Assembly (NCBI GenBank): GCA_039922875.1
Contig: JBDTDV010000048.1
Span: 1-25,883, forward strand
Direction of reading: 5' to 3'
DNA from: JBDTDV01 sp039922875
Lineage (GTDB): Bacteria > Actinomycetota > Actinomycetes > Actinomycetales > Microbacteriaceae
DNA: 25,883 bases
In this document: positions 1 to 7,722 of the stretch, in pieces
Numbering within the stretch: position 1 is the first letter of the stretch
Layout: each line of letters opens with the position of its first letter
Translations under genes and position numbers: made by a program
The notes under the pieces: generated by a model
What the model saw: the letters and a program-made list of their open reading frames with translations, nothing else
Told to the model about the DNA's origin: nothing
Database searches by the model: none

Positions 1-1
1 G

Positions 2-124
2 GCGCGGGTAGCCGAGCTCGGCGGGAACGTCCTTGGCGACGTCCAGGCGGCCGAAGGCATTGGCCGCTGGGTGGTCGCCGTCGATCCGCAAGGCGCCGCA
101 TTCTCGTTGCTGCAATCGGCCTGA
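2..124 (+). CDS. VOC (glyoxalase-like) family protein, C-terminal fragment
   Basis: The open frame entering from the left edge encodes the last 40 residues and stops at TGA 122-124. The end reads GRWVVAVDPQGAAFSLLQ, which is the closing strand typical of vicinal-oxygen-chelate (glyoxalase/bleomycin-resistance) proteins, where a D-P-x-G-A-x-F segment ends the last beta-alpha-beta-beta-beta module. The start and the metal ligands lie outside the window, so the substrate cannot be stated. Family assignment rests only on this short tail. Confidence 0.6.
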   Translation, partial: ARVAELGGNVLGDVQAAEGIGRWVVAVDPQGAAFSLLQSA

Positions 125-148
125 CGAGCACTAGGTCTTACGAGTGGT

Positions 149-186
149 TGGTCAGGCTTGACCAGACCAGAGGTACTCTTTACGAT
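149..186 (+). promoter_or_regulatory. Promoter and palindromic operator of the toxin-antitoxin operon
   Basis: A -35 box TTGACC (158-163) and a -10 box TACGAT (181-186) are separated by exactly 17 bases. Transcription would start at or next to the antitoxin ATG at 194, giving a leaderless mRNA, which is common in actinobacteria. A perfect inverted repeat TGGTCA-GGCT-TGACCA (149-164) overlaps the -35 box, as expected for an operator bound by the antitoxin or antitoxin-toxin complex. Boxes and repeat are read directly; autoregulation is inferred from Phd/YefM family behaviour. Confidence 0.6.
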
Positions 187-193
187 CGGAAGT

Positions 194-430
194 ATGGCTG
201 AAACCGTCAACGTGTACGAGGCAAAGACTCACTTGTCGGCTCTGATCGCTCGTGTGGAGTCGGGTGAGGAGATCACCCTGTCTCGCAATGGTCGCGCCGT
301 CGCCCGCATCGTCCCGCTCGTCGCGCATCCACAGCGCCGGGAACCTGGCATCTGGAGATCACGCGTGACGATCGCGGACGATTTCGACGAGTTCACCGAG
401 GCCGATGAGCGCGAATGGTATTCGGCGTGA
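194..430 (+). CDS. Type II toxin-antitoxin system antitoxin, Phd/YefM family
   Basis: A 78-residue protein beginning MAETVNVYEAKTHLSALIAR, followed by ESGEEITLSRNGRAVARIVP. This is the Phd/YefM N-terminal DNA-binding fold, in which an antitoxin folds into a beta-alpha unit that dimerises on operator DNA. The acidic C-terminal part (DDFDEFTEADEREW) is the likely toxin-neutralising tail. The ATG at 194 is preferred over an in-frame TTG at 158 because that TTG lies in the predicted -35 box and family members start just before the V-x-V-x-E-A-K segment. No Shine-Dalgarno is needed if the mRNA is leaderless. It overlaps the toxin by four bases (GTGA), implying coupled translation. Confidence 0.85.
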   Translation: MAETVNVYEAKTHLSALIARVESGEEITLSRNGRAVARIVPLVAHPQRREPGIWRSRVTIADDFDEFTEADEREWYSA

Positions 431-798
431 GTTTCCTCATCGACACGCATGTCCTACTTTGGTGGCTTGTCGACGACCCGAGCCTCACCCCTGTTCACCG
501 GGACCTCATCGCCGACGGAACCGCAGAGGTATACGTCTCCTCGATCACGATCGCCGAGATTTCGATCAAAGTGTCGATCGGTAAACTCTCGATACCCGAG
601 GGTCTTAACGATGCTATTATCGCAACCGGCTTTCAGGAGCTACCATTCACTTTTCGTCACGCGGCCCAACTCCGGAATCTGCCATGGCATCACCGTGATC
701 CATTCGATCGGATGCTGGTCAGCCAAGCGATGGTCGACGGCCTCGTGTTTCTGACTGCCGATCCCCGGTGCCGGGAGTACGACGTCGTCGTCAGGTAG
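427..798 (+). CDS. vapC: PIN-domain ribonuclease toxin, VapC family
   Basis: A 123-residue PIN-domain protein, normal length for VapC. The four acidic metal-binding positions are visible: D6 (in FLIDTHVLLWW), E44 (ITIAEISIK), D91/D94 (HHRDPFDRML) and D112 (LTADPRC). VapC toxins are Mg2+-dependent endoribonucleases that cut tRNA or rRNA and are held inactive by their antitoxin. The GTG at 427 gives a GTGA overlap with the antitoxin stop; an ATG at 415 would add only MVFG. The W-H-H-R-D-P-F-D-R form with a Phd-type partner matches the PIN subgroup of small genomic toxin-antitoxin loci. It looks intact. The RNA target cannot be read from sequence. Confidence 0.88.
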   Translation: MSFLIDTHVLLWWLVDDPSLTPVHRDLIADGTAEVYVSSITIAEISIKVSIGKLSIPEGLNDAIIATGFQELPFTFRHAAQLRNLPWHHRDPFDRMLVSQAMVDGLVFLTADPRCREYDVVVR

Positions 799-1137
799 CC
801 CGGCCGGCGTCTCTGGTTACCGCTACCCTCGTTGACGGAGCTCTATGCGTTCCTACGTGAGCATGAGGATCATGTCGTCTTGCACAAACTCCGAGTCGGC
901 CGCCAACTGACTGCGACCGACCTGGCGGAACTGGAGCGCATCCTTGTGGCCAGCGGCGAGTTCACCGACGAGGAGATCGCCCGCGGCGCGCGCGAGGCGC
1001 ATGGCCTTGGCCTCTTCATCCGCTCTATCGTCGGGATGGATCGCGCGGCGGTGATGGATGCCTTGGCTGAGTTTGTCAGCGACACCACCTTGAGCGGAAA
1101 TCAGTTCGCCTTCATCGACCTGACGTTGTCACCCTAA
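799..1137 (+). pseudogene. Orphan C-terminal fragment of a type I restriction HsdR-like subunit
   Basis: The frame from about 832 to the TAA at 1135-1137 reads LTELYAFLREHEDHVVLHKLR, then TATDLAELERILVASG, GLGLFIRSIVGMDR and FVSDTTLSGNQFAFIDL. This matches the C-terminal helical region of EcoEI-type HsdR/DEAD-box restriction proteins. The helicase and nuclease domains (several hundred residues) are absent upstream, where vapC ends immediately, and the family's terminal segment after FIDL is also missing. No ATG or ribosome-binding site precedes it; the only nearby start is a TTG at 832. I read it as a truncated remnant from a lost restriction-modification locus, not a working gene. Confidence 0.65.
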
Positions 1138-1544
1138 ACGCTCGTTGCACAACCGACCACAGCGCTACAGGGAGTCAACGATCTTGAGTCGTTTCTCAGA
1201 GCGCGGGATGGGGCCGTGCTGGTGGACTCCGAATCCGCCTACCTCAAAGACACCTTCAGCTCGATACAACGGTCTGGATGGATGGCAGCAATTGCGGCAG
1301 CACGGTCCGTATCCGGCGCAGAAAGTCCATCCATGGGATCTCCACGTGTCTCAGGCGCCTCGACGTGGCCCGCGTGGCTTTCTGCGCAAGACGCACTGGC
1401 CGGCTCGTTGAAAGCCTCGCACCTCAGCAACACGAACAGCGCTCACGGCATTCAGATCGAACAGCCGGCACTGGTATCCAAGGCAATCCTCGGTGTGCTC
1501 CACGTCGCCGATGCAATGTCGGTGGTCGGGTATTGACTATTGGC
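1138..1544. other. About 400 bases without a recognisable gene
   Basis: The stretch lies between the HsdR-like scrap and the broken HNH gene. It contains a possible small frame at 1216-1536 (+, GTG start, 106 codons) in the same register as the upstream remnant. Its translation (SAYLKDTFSSIQRSGW ... LHVADAMSVVGY) resembles no family I know, and it has no convincing ribosome-binding site. The most economical reading is further decayed coding DNA. I see no terminator, tRNA or repeat here. Confidence 0.4.
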
Positions 1545-2903
1545 ATGGACGAGGAAGCGGTAGTGATCGACCAGGAATGCATCGATGAGCGCTGGGTCGA
1601 TGAAGGGTACCGTGCCGCGGATGCCGGCTGGCTCGACGATCCTGCACCGGCGACCACGCAGCGTCGGATCGATCGGGCAATCACCCGGATCGAGGAGGCG
1701 GCGTGCCGTCGACTCGGGAGATGGCGGCCCAGTTGGCGGCGATCGACGACCTGTTGGCCGAAGCGCAGCGCAGCCCACAGGTGTTCGCGGGCCCGGCGTG
1801 TACGCCGGGCGCGGAAACGGCTGAATTCGCCAGGCGGGCGGCGGTGTGTGAACTTGCGGTGACGCTAGGGGTGTCCGAGTCGACGGTGCACATTTGGGCG
1901 GCGACCGCGGCGATGTTGCGCGGCTGGTTGCCGGCGGTGTGGCGGGCTTTCCAGGATGGCGAGATCTCCTACCCGAAGGTGCGGATCATGGTGGAAGCTG
2001 CCGCAAGCCTGCCGTTGGATGCCGAGCTGTTGGCCCGATTCGATGCGATCCTGTGTGCGGCCGCGGTGCCGTTGACGCCGTCGAAGCTGCGTCTGAAGGC
2101 TCGCGGCACGCTGGAGCTGCTGCATCCGGCATCGGCAGAGGTGCGGCACGTGGCGGCCAGAGCTGACCGCCGGTTCTGGGTGGAACCGGCCGAGAACGGA
2201 ATGGCCTGGTGCTCCCGGCGGATGCCGCGATGCGCGCCAAGGCCCGCATCGAGGCGAACGCCAGGCATCTGGCCGGCCAGCACGACGAGCCGCGTACCCT
2301 GGCCCAGCTTCGGGCGGACGTCGCGGCGCCCTGCTCACCGGTGACGGCACCCCGAAAGAGGTCAGAGCTACCGTGATGGTCGCCGTCCCGGTGGTCACCC
2401 TACTGGGCACCACGATGCCCGATACCGGCGGGGCGGCGGCGCCCGCCGCCGGCAAGCCAGCCGTCAGGCCGGCCGATTACCGGGCGAATCCCGCCGTGTT
2501 GAATGGGTTCGGGCCGATCGATGCCGATACCGCCCGCCGGTTGTCCGCGAAGGCGCCGAGCCTGTTCCGGCTGCTGACCGACCCGATCGACGGGGCGATC
2601 CTTACCGTCGACCGCAAGCGCCATCGGCCGCCGGCCGATCTGAAACGGCTGGTCCACGCTTTGCGACCGACCTGCTCATTCCCCGGCTGCAACCGGCTGG
2701 CCGAGGACTGCGATATCGATCATTCCCTGGACTGGGTCCTCGACGGTCGCACCGCCTTGCACAACTTGGCACCAGCCTGCCGACATCACCATCGGATCAA
2801 ACACAAGACCCGATGGCGCATGACCCGCGACCCGAACACCAGCGACATCACCTGGATCTCCTCACGAGGCACCAACCACGAAACCGACCCACCGCCCTTC
2901 TAG
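1545..2903 (+). pseudogene. DUF222 / HNH endonuclease-domain protein (13E12 repeat family), frameshifted
   Basis: One DUF222-HNH protein can be read only by changing frame several times. From ATG 1545, MDEEAVVIDQ... continues to about RAITRIEEA. From about 1703 another frame gives MAAQLAAIDDLLAEAQRSPQ and the DUF222 body to PAENGMAW (about 2210). A third frame reads LPADAAMRAKARIEANARHL (about 2212-2325). A fourth gives LLTGDGTPKEVRATVMVAVP and the HNH nuclease end, with C-SFPGC, DIDH, HNLAP and CRHHHRIKH. The HNH motif itself is intact. The 1545-1703 change is less certain, because GTG 1703 has an AGGAGG four bases upstream and could be a start; the changes at about 2210 and 2326 are clear. 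These genes are abundant in actinobacteria and often mobile or decayed; their role is uncertain. Confidence 0.75.
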
Positions 2904-2953
2904 GCCCCGACCTCGGCCGGGCCGGGAGTCGGCTCTGGCCCGACGCCGATTGA

Positions 2954-3037
2954 TTGACTTCCTCTAAGCGCTGGGCAACACTTATGTCAATTCATAGTTT
3001 GTTTTATTGGATTGAGCGCCTCGATGAGGAGGTAGTA
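2954..3037 (+). promoter_or_regulatory. AT-rich leader and putative promoter of the cox operon
   Basis: The bases from about 2977 to 3012 are strikingly AT-rich against the GC-rich background and precede the first cox gene. A -35-like TTGACT lies at 2954-2959, but no convincing -10 box sits at the ideal distance, so the start site is not resolved. A strong AGGAGG (3027-3032), five bases before ATG 3038, fixes the coxM start. No clear palindromic regulator site was found. Confidence 0.35.
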
Positions 3038-3916
3038 ATGCAGATTCCAGCAGCATTCGACTATGTGCGTGCAAGTGACGTGGACGACGCGATCGCGCTC
3101 CTTGACCGGCACGGCCCCGAATCGCGGGTTGTCGCGGGCGGTCACAGCCTGCTGCCGATGATGAAGCTGCGACTCGCCCAGCCAGAGCTTCTCGTCGACA
3201 TCAACGAACTGTCCGAACTCGCCTACATCCGGCGCGAGGGTGACCAGCTGCGAATCGGAGCGATGACCCGGCACACCGAACTGCTCGAATCCGGCGAGGT
3301 CGCAGCACTTTTCCCCATCGTCAGCGACGCCGAGCGGGTGATCGCCGACCCGGTGGTGCGTAATCGAGGCACGATCGGTGGGTCCCTCTGCCAGGGTGAT
3401 CCAGCCGAAGACCTGACCACCGTGTGCGACGTGCTGCGGGCGGAGCTCGTGATCCGTGGGCCAGGCGGCGAACGCGTGCTGCCGATCAGTGAGTTTCATC
3501 GGGGACCGTACGAGACCGCACTCGAGCCGAACGAGTTGCTTTGCGAGGTGCGAATCCCGATTCGCGCTCACTCCGCAAGCGCATACGAGAAGGTAGAGCG
3601 CCGGGCCGGTGACTGGGCGGTCACCGCGGCCGGAGCGTCGGTCACCCTGAATGCCGACGGCAGCATCGGCGACGCGGCGATCGGCCTCACCGCGGTGAAC
3701 CTCGACGGCACCATAGCCGAAGCCGAGGCGGTGCTCGTCGGACAACAACCCAGCGAAGAACTTTATGAAGAGGCCGGTCGCATTGCCTCGGCCGCCTGCC
3801 GGCCCACGGCGGATCAGCGCGGACCGGTCGACTACAAGCGGCACCTTGCCGACGAACTCACGCGCCGGGTACTGCGGCGAGCGGTTGTACGCGCCCAGGA
3901 AACACCGCAATCATAG
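3038..3916 (+). CDS. coxM: Aerobic carbon monoxide dehydrogenase, FAD-binding medium subunit
   Basis: A 292-residue FAD-binding subunit of the xanthine dehydrogenase/CO dehydrogenase class. The FAD pyrophosphate motifs are present: AGGHSLLPMMKLRLAQP near residues 33-49, and TIGGSLCQGDPAED near 110-123. It takes electrons from the 2Fe-2S subunit and passes them to quinone or another acceptor at the inner face of the membrane. ATG 3038 follows an AGGAGG by five bases; an upstream in-frame extension is rejected because it lacks homology and a ribosome site. It heads the coxM-coxS-coxL order typical of form I CO dehydrogenases and lies 14 bases before coxS. Subunit identity is secure; CO as substrate is drawn from coxL. 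Confidence 0.93.
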   Translation: MQIPAAFDYVRASDVDDAIALLDRHGPESRVVAGGHSLLPMMKLRLAQPELLVDINELSELAYIRREGDQLRIGAMTRHTELLESGEVAALFPIVSDAERVIADPVVRNRGTIGGSLCQGDPAEDLTTVCDVLRAELVIRGPGGERVLPISEFHRGPYETALEPNELLCEVRIPIRAHSASAYEKVERRAGDWAVTAAGASVTLNADGSIGDAAIGLTAVNLDGTIAEAEAVLVGQQPSEELYEEAGRIASAACRPTADQRGPVDYKRHLADELTRRVLRRAVVRAQETPQS

Positions 3917-3930
3917 GAAGGCTGGAGACG

Positions 3931-4428
3931 ATGCAAGTCACCATGACGGTCAACGGCGACCAAGTTACCCGCGAGATCGAGCCCCGCGTACTTCTCGTGC
4001 ATTTCATTCGCGAGAACCTTGGACTCACCGGCACGCACTGGGGGTGTGACACCTCCAATTGCGGCACCTGCGTCGTGCTGATGGACGGGCAACCGGTGAA
4101 ATCCTGTACCGTACTCGCGGCAATGGCCGACGGGCACGAGATCCGCACCGTGGAAGGTCTCGCCTCCGGTGCGACGCTCGATCCGATTCAGCACGGTTTC
4201 ATGGAGGAGCACGGACTGCAATGCGGATTTTGCACTCCGGGAATGATGCTCACCTCCCGCGCACTGCTCGATAAGAACCCGAACCCGAGTGACGACGAGA
4301 TCCGCGAGGCGATCTCCGGGCAGATGTGCCGATGCACCGGCTACGCCACCATCGTCCGTTCGGTGCAGTGGGCGGCCCATCATCCTGAAGGCGACGCGAC
4401 GATAGTAGAGGAAGACGTGACGGCATGA
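3931..4428 (+). CDS. coxS: Aerobic carbon monoxide dehydrogenase, 2Fe-2S small subunit
   Basis: A 165-residue iron-sulfur protein with both expected clusters. The plant-ferredoxin-type site uses C39, C44, C47 and C59 (GCDTSNCGTC ... SC), and the second, helical site uses C98, C101, C133 and C135 (CGFCTPGM ... CRCTGY). It carries electrons from the molybdenum centre in CoxL to FAD in CoxM. A GGAAGG-like ribosome site lies upstream of ATG 3931. Its stop overlaps the coxL start (ATGA), indicating translational coupling. Length and cysteine spacing are normal for the family. Confidence 0.95.
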   Translation: MQVTMTVNGDQVTREIEPRVLLVHFIRENLGLTGTHWGCDTSNCGTCVVLMDGQPVKSCTVLAAMADGHEIRTVEGLASGATLDPIQHGFMEEHGLQCGFCTPGMMLTSRALLDKNPNPSDDEIREAISGQMCRCTGYATIVRSVQWAAHHPEGDATIVEEDVTA

Positions 4429-6818
4429 CCATCATTCAGGATCATCCAGCCAACCCGGCGGCGGATTCTGCGCAGCGGCCGATCGGATATGGCCGGCTGC
4501 AGCGGAAAGAAGACCCGCGATTCGTCCGCGGGAAGGGCCGTTACGTCGACGACATCGTGCTGCCAGGCATGCTGCACGGAGCCATCCTGCGCTCCTCGGT
4601 GGCACACGCCCGCCTGATCTCCATCGATACCACCGACGCATTGGCGCAGCCCGGGGTGGTCGCGGTGATCACCGGCAAGGATCTTCAGGCACTGAACCTC
4701 GCCTGGGCACCGACGCTGTCCGCCGACGTGCAGGCGGTGCTGGTGACCGACAAAGTCCGCTTTCAGGGCCAGGAGGTCGCCTTTGTCGTGGCAGAGAGCC
4801 GGTACGCCGCCCGCGACGCGCTGGAGCACATCGACGTCGAGTACGACATCCTGCCTCCAGTGGTCGACGCCCGCAAGGCGATGGATCCCGATGCCCCGGT
4901 CATCCGGGACGATATCGAGGGCCGCACCGACAACCACATCTTCGACTGGGAGGCCGGCGACAAAGCCGAGACTGACGCGGTATTCGACTCGGCCGACGTC
5001 ATCGTCACCCAGGACATGGTCTACCCTCGGGTGCATCCGGCACCAATGGAGACCTGCGGCGCGGTGGCGGACTTCGAACCGGTCAGCGGAAAGCTGACCC
5101 TCTACGAGACTTCGCAGGCGCCGCACGCGCACCGGACTCTGTTCGCACTGGTCGCAGGCATCCCGGAGCACAAGATCCACATCATTTCTCCGGATATCGG
5201 CGGCGGGTTCGGCAACAAGGTCGGAATCTACCCCGGCTATATCCTTGCCGTGGTGGGGTCGATCGTCACCGGTAAGCCCGTCAAGTGGGTCGAGGACCGG
5301 GCAGAGAATTTGATGTCCACCTCGTTCGCCCGCGACTACATCATGCACGGCGAAATCGCGGCCACCAAAGACGGCAAGATTCTGGCCTTGCGCTCGACAG
5401 TGCTCGCTGACCACGGCGCATTCAACGCGACCGCGCAGCCGAGCAAGTACCCGGCCGGCTTCTTCCACATCTTCACCGGAAGTTACGACCTGAAAGCCGC
5501 GCACTGCAGCGTTACCGGCGTTTACACCAACAAGGCACCGGGCGGTGTGGCCTACGCCTGCTCTTTCCGGGTGACCGAGGCGGTGTATCTGGTGGAGCGG
5601 ATGGTCGACATCCTCGCCAGGAAACTGGAAATGGACCCGGCCGAGTTGCGCCTGAAGAACTTCATCAAGCCGGAACAGTTCCCTTACGCCAACAAGACCG
5701 GCTGGGAATACGACTCCGGGAACTACGAGCGCGCAATGCGGCTGTCGATGGAGATTGCCGGCTACGACGACCTCCGACGGGAGCAGGAAGAAAAGCGCGC
5801 CCGCGGCGAGGTGATGGGCATCGGCATCTCGTTCTTCACCGAGACGGTCGGCGCCGGACCGCGCAAGCACATGGATATCGTCGGACTGGGCATGGCCGAC
5901 GGTGCGGAGCTTCGGGTGCATCCGACCGGCAAGGCGGTGGTGCGTATCTCGGTACAGTCGCAGGGCCAGGGCCACGAGACGACCTTCGCCCAGATCGTCG
6001 CGGAAGAACTCGGCATCCCGCCAGAGGATATCGACGTCGTCCACGGTGATACAGATCAGACCCCGTTCGGCCTGGGCACCTACGGCAGCCGCTCGACACC
6101 GGTCAGCGGCGCGGCGGTTGCTCTGGTCTCCCGAAAGGTGCGCGAGAAGGCGAAGTTCATCGCTGCCGCGATGCTGGAAACCAGGCCGGAGGACCTTGAG
6201 TGGGAGAAGGGCCGCTGGTTCGTCAAGGGCGACCCGAGCGTCGGTAAGACGATCGCGGAGATCTCGATGGGTGCGCACGGCACGGTTGCGTTGCCCGAGG
6301 GTATCGACGGGAACCTGGATGCCGAGGTCACCTATGACCCGCCGAACCTGACCTTCCCATTCGGCGCCTACATTTGCGTCACGGACATAGATCCCGGCAC
6401 CGGACACGTCAAGGTCCGGCGCTTCATCGCAGTCGACGATTGCGGCACCCGGATCAACCCGATGATCATCGAGGGTCAGGTGCACGGCGGCCTCACCGAC
6501 GGTGTCGGGATGGCGCTAATGCAGATGATCGAGTTCGACGAGGACGGCAACTGCCTGGGCGGATCATTCATGGACTATCTGATCCCAACCGCTCTTGAGG
6601 TGCCGAATTGGGAGACCGGTCACACGGTCACCCCGTCACCGCACCACCCGATCGGAGCCAAAGGTATCGGCGAGTCGGCCACCGTCGGATCCCCGCCGGC
6701 GATCGTCAACTCCATCGTGGATGCGCTGGCCCCGTACGGGATCACCCATATGGATATGCCATGCACCCCCGCTCGCGTGTGGGAGGCGATGCAGGGTCGG
6801 CCGACCCCGCCGTATTGA
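4425..6818 (+). CDS. coxL: Aerobic carbon monoxide dehydrogenase, molybdenum-copper large subunit (form I)
   Basis: A 797-residue Mo-hydroxylase catalytic subunit that oxidises CO with water to CO2, two protons and two electrons. The form I active-site loop reads AYACSFR with Cys379 as the expected copper ligand; form II relatives carry AYxGAGR instead. The base-catalyst glutamate is Glu750 in KGIGESATVGSPPAIVNSI. Molybdopterin-binding stretches such as GGGFGNKVGIYPGY and QGQGHETTFAQI are intact. The third loop residue is Ala rather than the usual Arg, which still fits the AYxCSFR definition. The start is fixed by the ATGA overlap with coxS, and the next gene follows one base after the stop. 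No frameshift or internal stop; I consider it functional. Confidence 0.94.
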   Translation: MTIIQDHPANPAADSAQRPIGYGRLQRKEDPRFVRGKGRYVDDIVLPGMLHGAILRSSVAHARLISIDTTDALAQPGVVAVITGKDLQALNLAWAPTLSADVQAVLVTDKVRFQGQEVAFVVAESRYAARDALEHIDVEYDILPPVVDARKAMDPDAPVIRDDIEGRTDNHIFDWEAGDKAETDAVFDSADVIVTQDMVYPRVHPAPMETCGAVADFEPVSGKLTLYETSQAPHAHRTLFALVAGIPEHKIHIISPDIGGGFGNKVGIYPGYILAVVGSIVTGKPVKWVEDRAENLMSTSFARDYIMHGEIAATKDGKILALRSTVLADHGAFNATAQPSKYPAGFFHIFTGSYDLKAAHCSVTGVYTNKAPGGVAYACSFRVTEAVYLVERMVDILARKLEMDPAELRLKNFIKPEQFPYANKTGWEYDSGNYERAMRLSMEIAGYDDLRREQEEKRARGEVMGIGISFFTETVGAGPRKHMDIVGLGMADGAELRVHPTGKAVVRISVQSQGQGHETTFAQIVAEELGIPPEDIDVVHGDTDQTPFGLGTYGSRSTPVSGAAVALVSRKVREKAKFIAAAMLETRPEDLEWEKGRWFVKGDPSVGKTIAEISMGAHGTVALPEGIDGNLDAEVTYDPPNLTFPFGAYICVTDIDPGTGHVKVRRFIAVDDCGTRINPMIIEGQVHGGLTDGVGMALMQMIEFDEDGNCLGGSFMDYLIPTALEVPNWETGHTVTPSPHHPIGAKGIGESATVGSPPAIVNSIVDALAPYGITHMDMPCTPARVWEAMQGRPTPPY

Positions 6819-6819
6819 T

Positions 6820-7722
6820 ATGCCGGTGACCGTTGAGAGCCTGGCGCAGACGGCTGCGGAACTCACCGAGCGCCGTGAGCCATTCGTCCGCGCCACGGTG
6901 GTGCGGGCGCAGCATCCCACCAGCGCGCACGCCGGGGACACCGCGTTGATCTATGCCGACGGTGTGATTGATGGTTTTGTGGGTGGCAACTGTGTCCAGG
7001 CCTCGGTGCGCGAGTACGCGCTTGAGGCACTGTCGGGGCGTGAACCGTTTTTACTCCGAGTGACGCCGGGCGAGCCCGCCCAGGTGAACGAGGACGGCGT
7101 CATCCACGTTTCGAATCCGTGCATCAGCGGCGGTTCGATCGAGATCTTCCTCGAGCCGCGGATCCCGGCCCCCCGGGTTGTCGTCGTCGGCAATACACCG
7201 ATCGCGCGGGCGCTGGCCGCTCTTGGCACCGGACTGGATTTCGCCATGGAACTCGTGGAGGGCTCAGCCGCGACGCCAACGGCCGATGACGCCGCGCTGA
7301 TCGTCGCCTCGCACGGCCAAGACGAAGAGGCCGCCCTGGTTGCGGCACTTCGAGCGGGTGTGCCCTATATCGCGCTGGTGGCCAGCCGGGCACGCGGGGC
7401 CGCGGTTCTGGCATCCATCGACGTGGGCGACGAGCAACGTTCCCTAGTGCATAGCCCGGCCGGGATCGACATCGGAGCGCGCGCTCCCGCGGAGATCGCG
7501 TTGTCCATCCTCGCCGAGCTGGTCGCCGAACGAGCCAGGGGGCGAGCGGTGTCGGAGCCACGCTCTGCGACAACAGCCAGTGACCCGGTCTGCGGCATGT
7601 CGGTGGCCGCCGTGGAGTCCTCGCTGCACGCCGAACACAACGAGACGACGTTCTATTTCTGTTCCTCGGGATGCCGCGCCGCCTTTCTCGCAGATCCGGA
7701 GCGATATGCGGTCGCGGCCTAA
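6820..7722 (+). CDS. XdhC/CoxF-family maturation factor fused to a C-terminal YHS domain
   Basis: A 300-residue protein. Residues about 1-110 form an XdhC/CoxI N-terminal domain (RREPFVRATVVRAQHPTSAH, then GGNCVQASVREYALEAL). Residues about 120-235 form the Rossmann-like XdhC C-terminal domain (RVVVVGNTPIARALAALG, LIVASHGQDEEAAL, DIGARAPAEIALSILAEL). Residues about 254-298 are a YHS domain (DPVCGMSV ... FYFCSSGCRAAFLADPERY), a small cysteine-containing metal-binding module also found in copper-transporting ATPases. XdhC-like proteins bind and help sulfurate the Mo cofactor; CoxF-type relatives are linked to Mo-Cu centre assembly. ATG 6820 lies one base after the coxL stop. Copper delivery through the YHS domain is my inference. 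Confidence 0.85.
   Translation: MPVTVESLAQTAAELTERREPFVRATVVRAQHPTSAHAGDTALIYADGVIDGFVGGNCVQASVREYALEALSGREPFLLRVTPGEPAQVNEDGVIHVSNPCISGGSIEIFLEPRIPAPRVVVVGNTPIARALAALGTGLDFAMELVEGSAATPTADDAALIVASHGQDEEAALVAALRAGVPYIALVASRARGAAVLASIDVGDEQRSLVHSPAGIDIGARAPAEIALSILAELVAERARGRAVSEPRSATTASDPVCGMSVAAVESSLHAEHNETTFYFCSSGCRAAFLADPERYAVAA

Noticed and set aside
158..193. A TTG start giving a 90-residue antitoxin
   Set aside because: The TTG is part of the predicted -35 box, and the extra 12 residues are not family-like.
2954..3037. A longer coxM beginning at 2954
   Set aside because: The extension covers the AT-rich promoter and lies before an AGGAGG that sits five bases ahead of ATG 3038, where the family begins.
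4380..6485. A very long open frame (701 codons) on the minus strand opposite coxL
   Set aside because: It is the antisense shadow of a high-GC gene. The plus strand encodes an unmistakable CoxL with catalytic motifs, and the minus translation is rich in Arg, His, Asp, Val and Gly with no recognisable domain.
7105..7120. A TTCGAATCC string reminiscent of a tRNA T-arm
   Set aside because: It lies inside the conserved XdhC coding frame and has no cloverleaf partner sequences.
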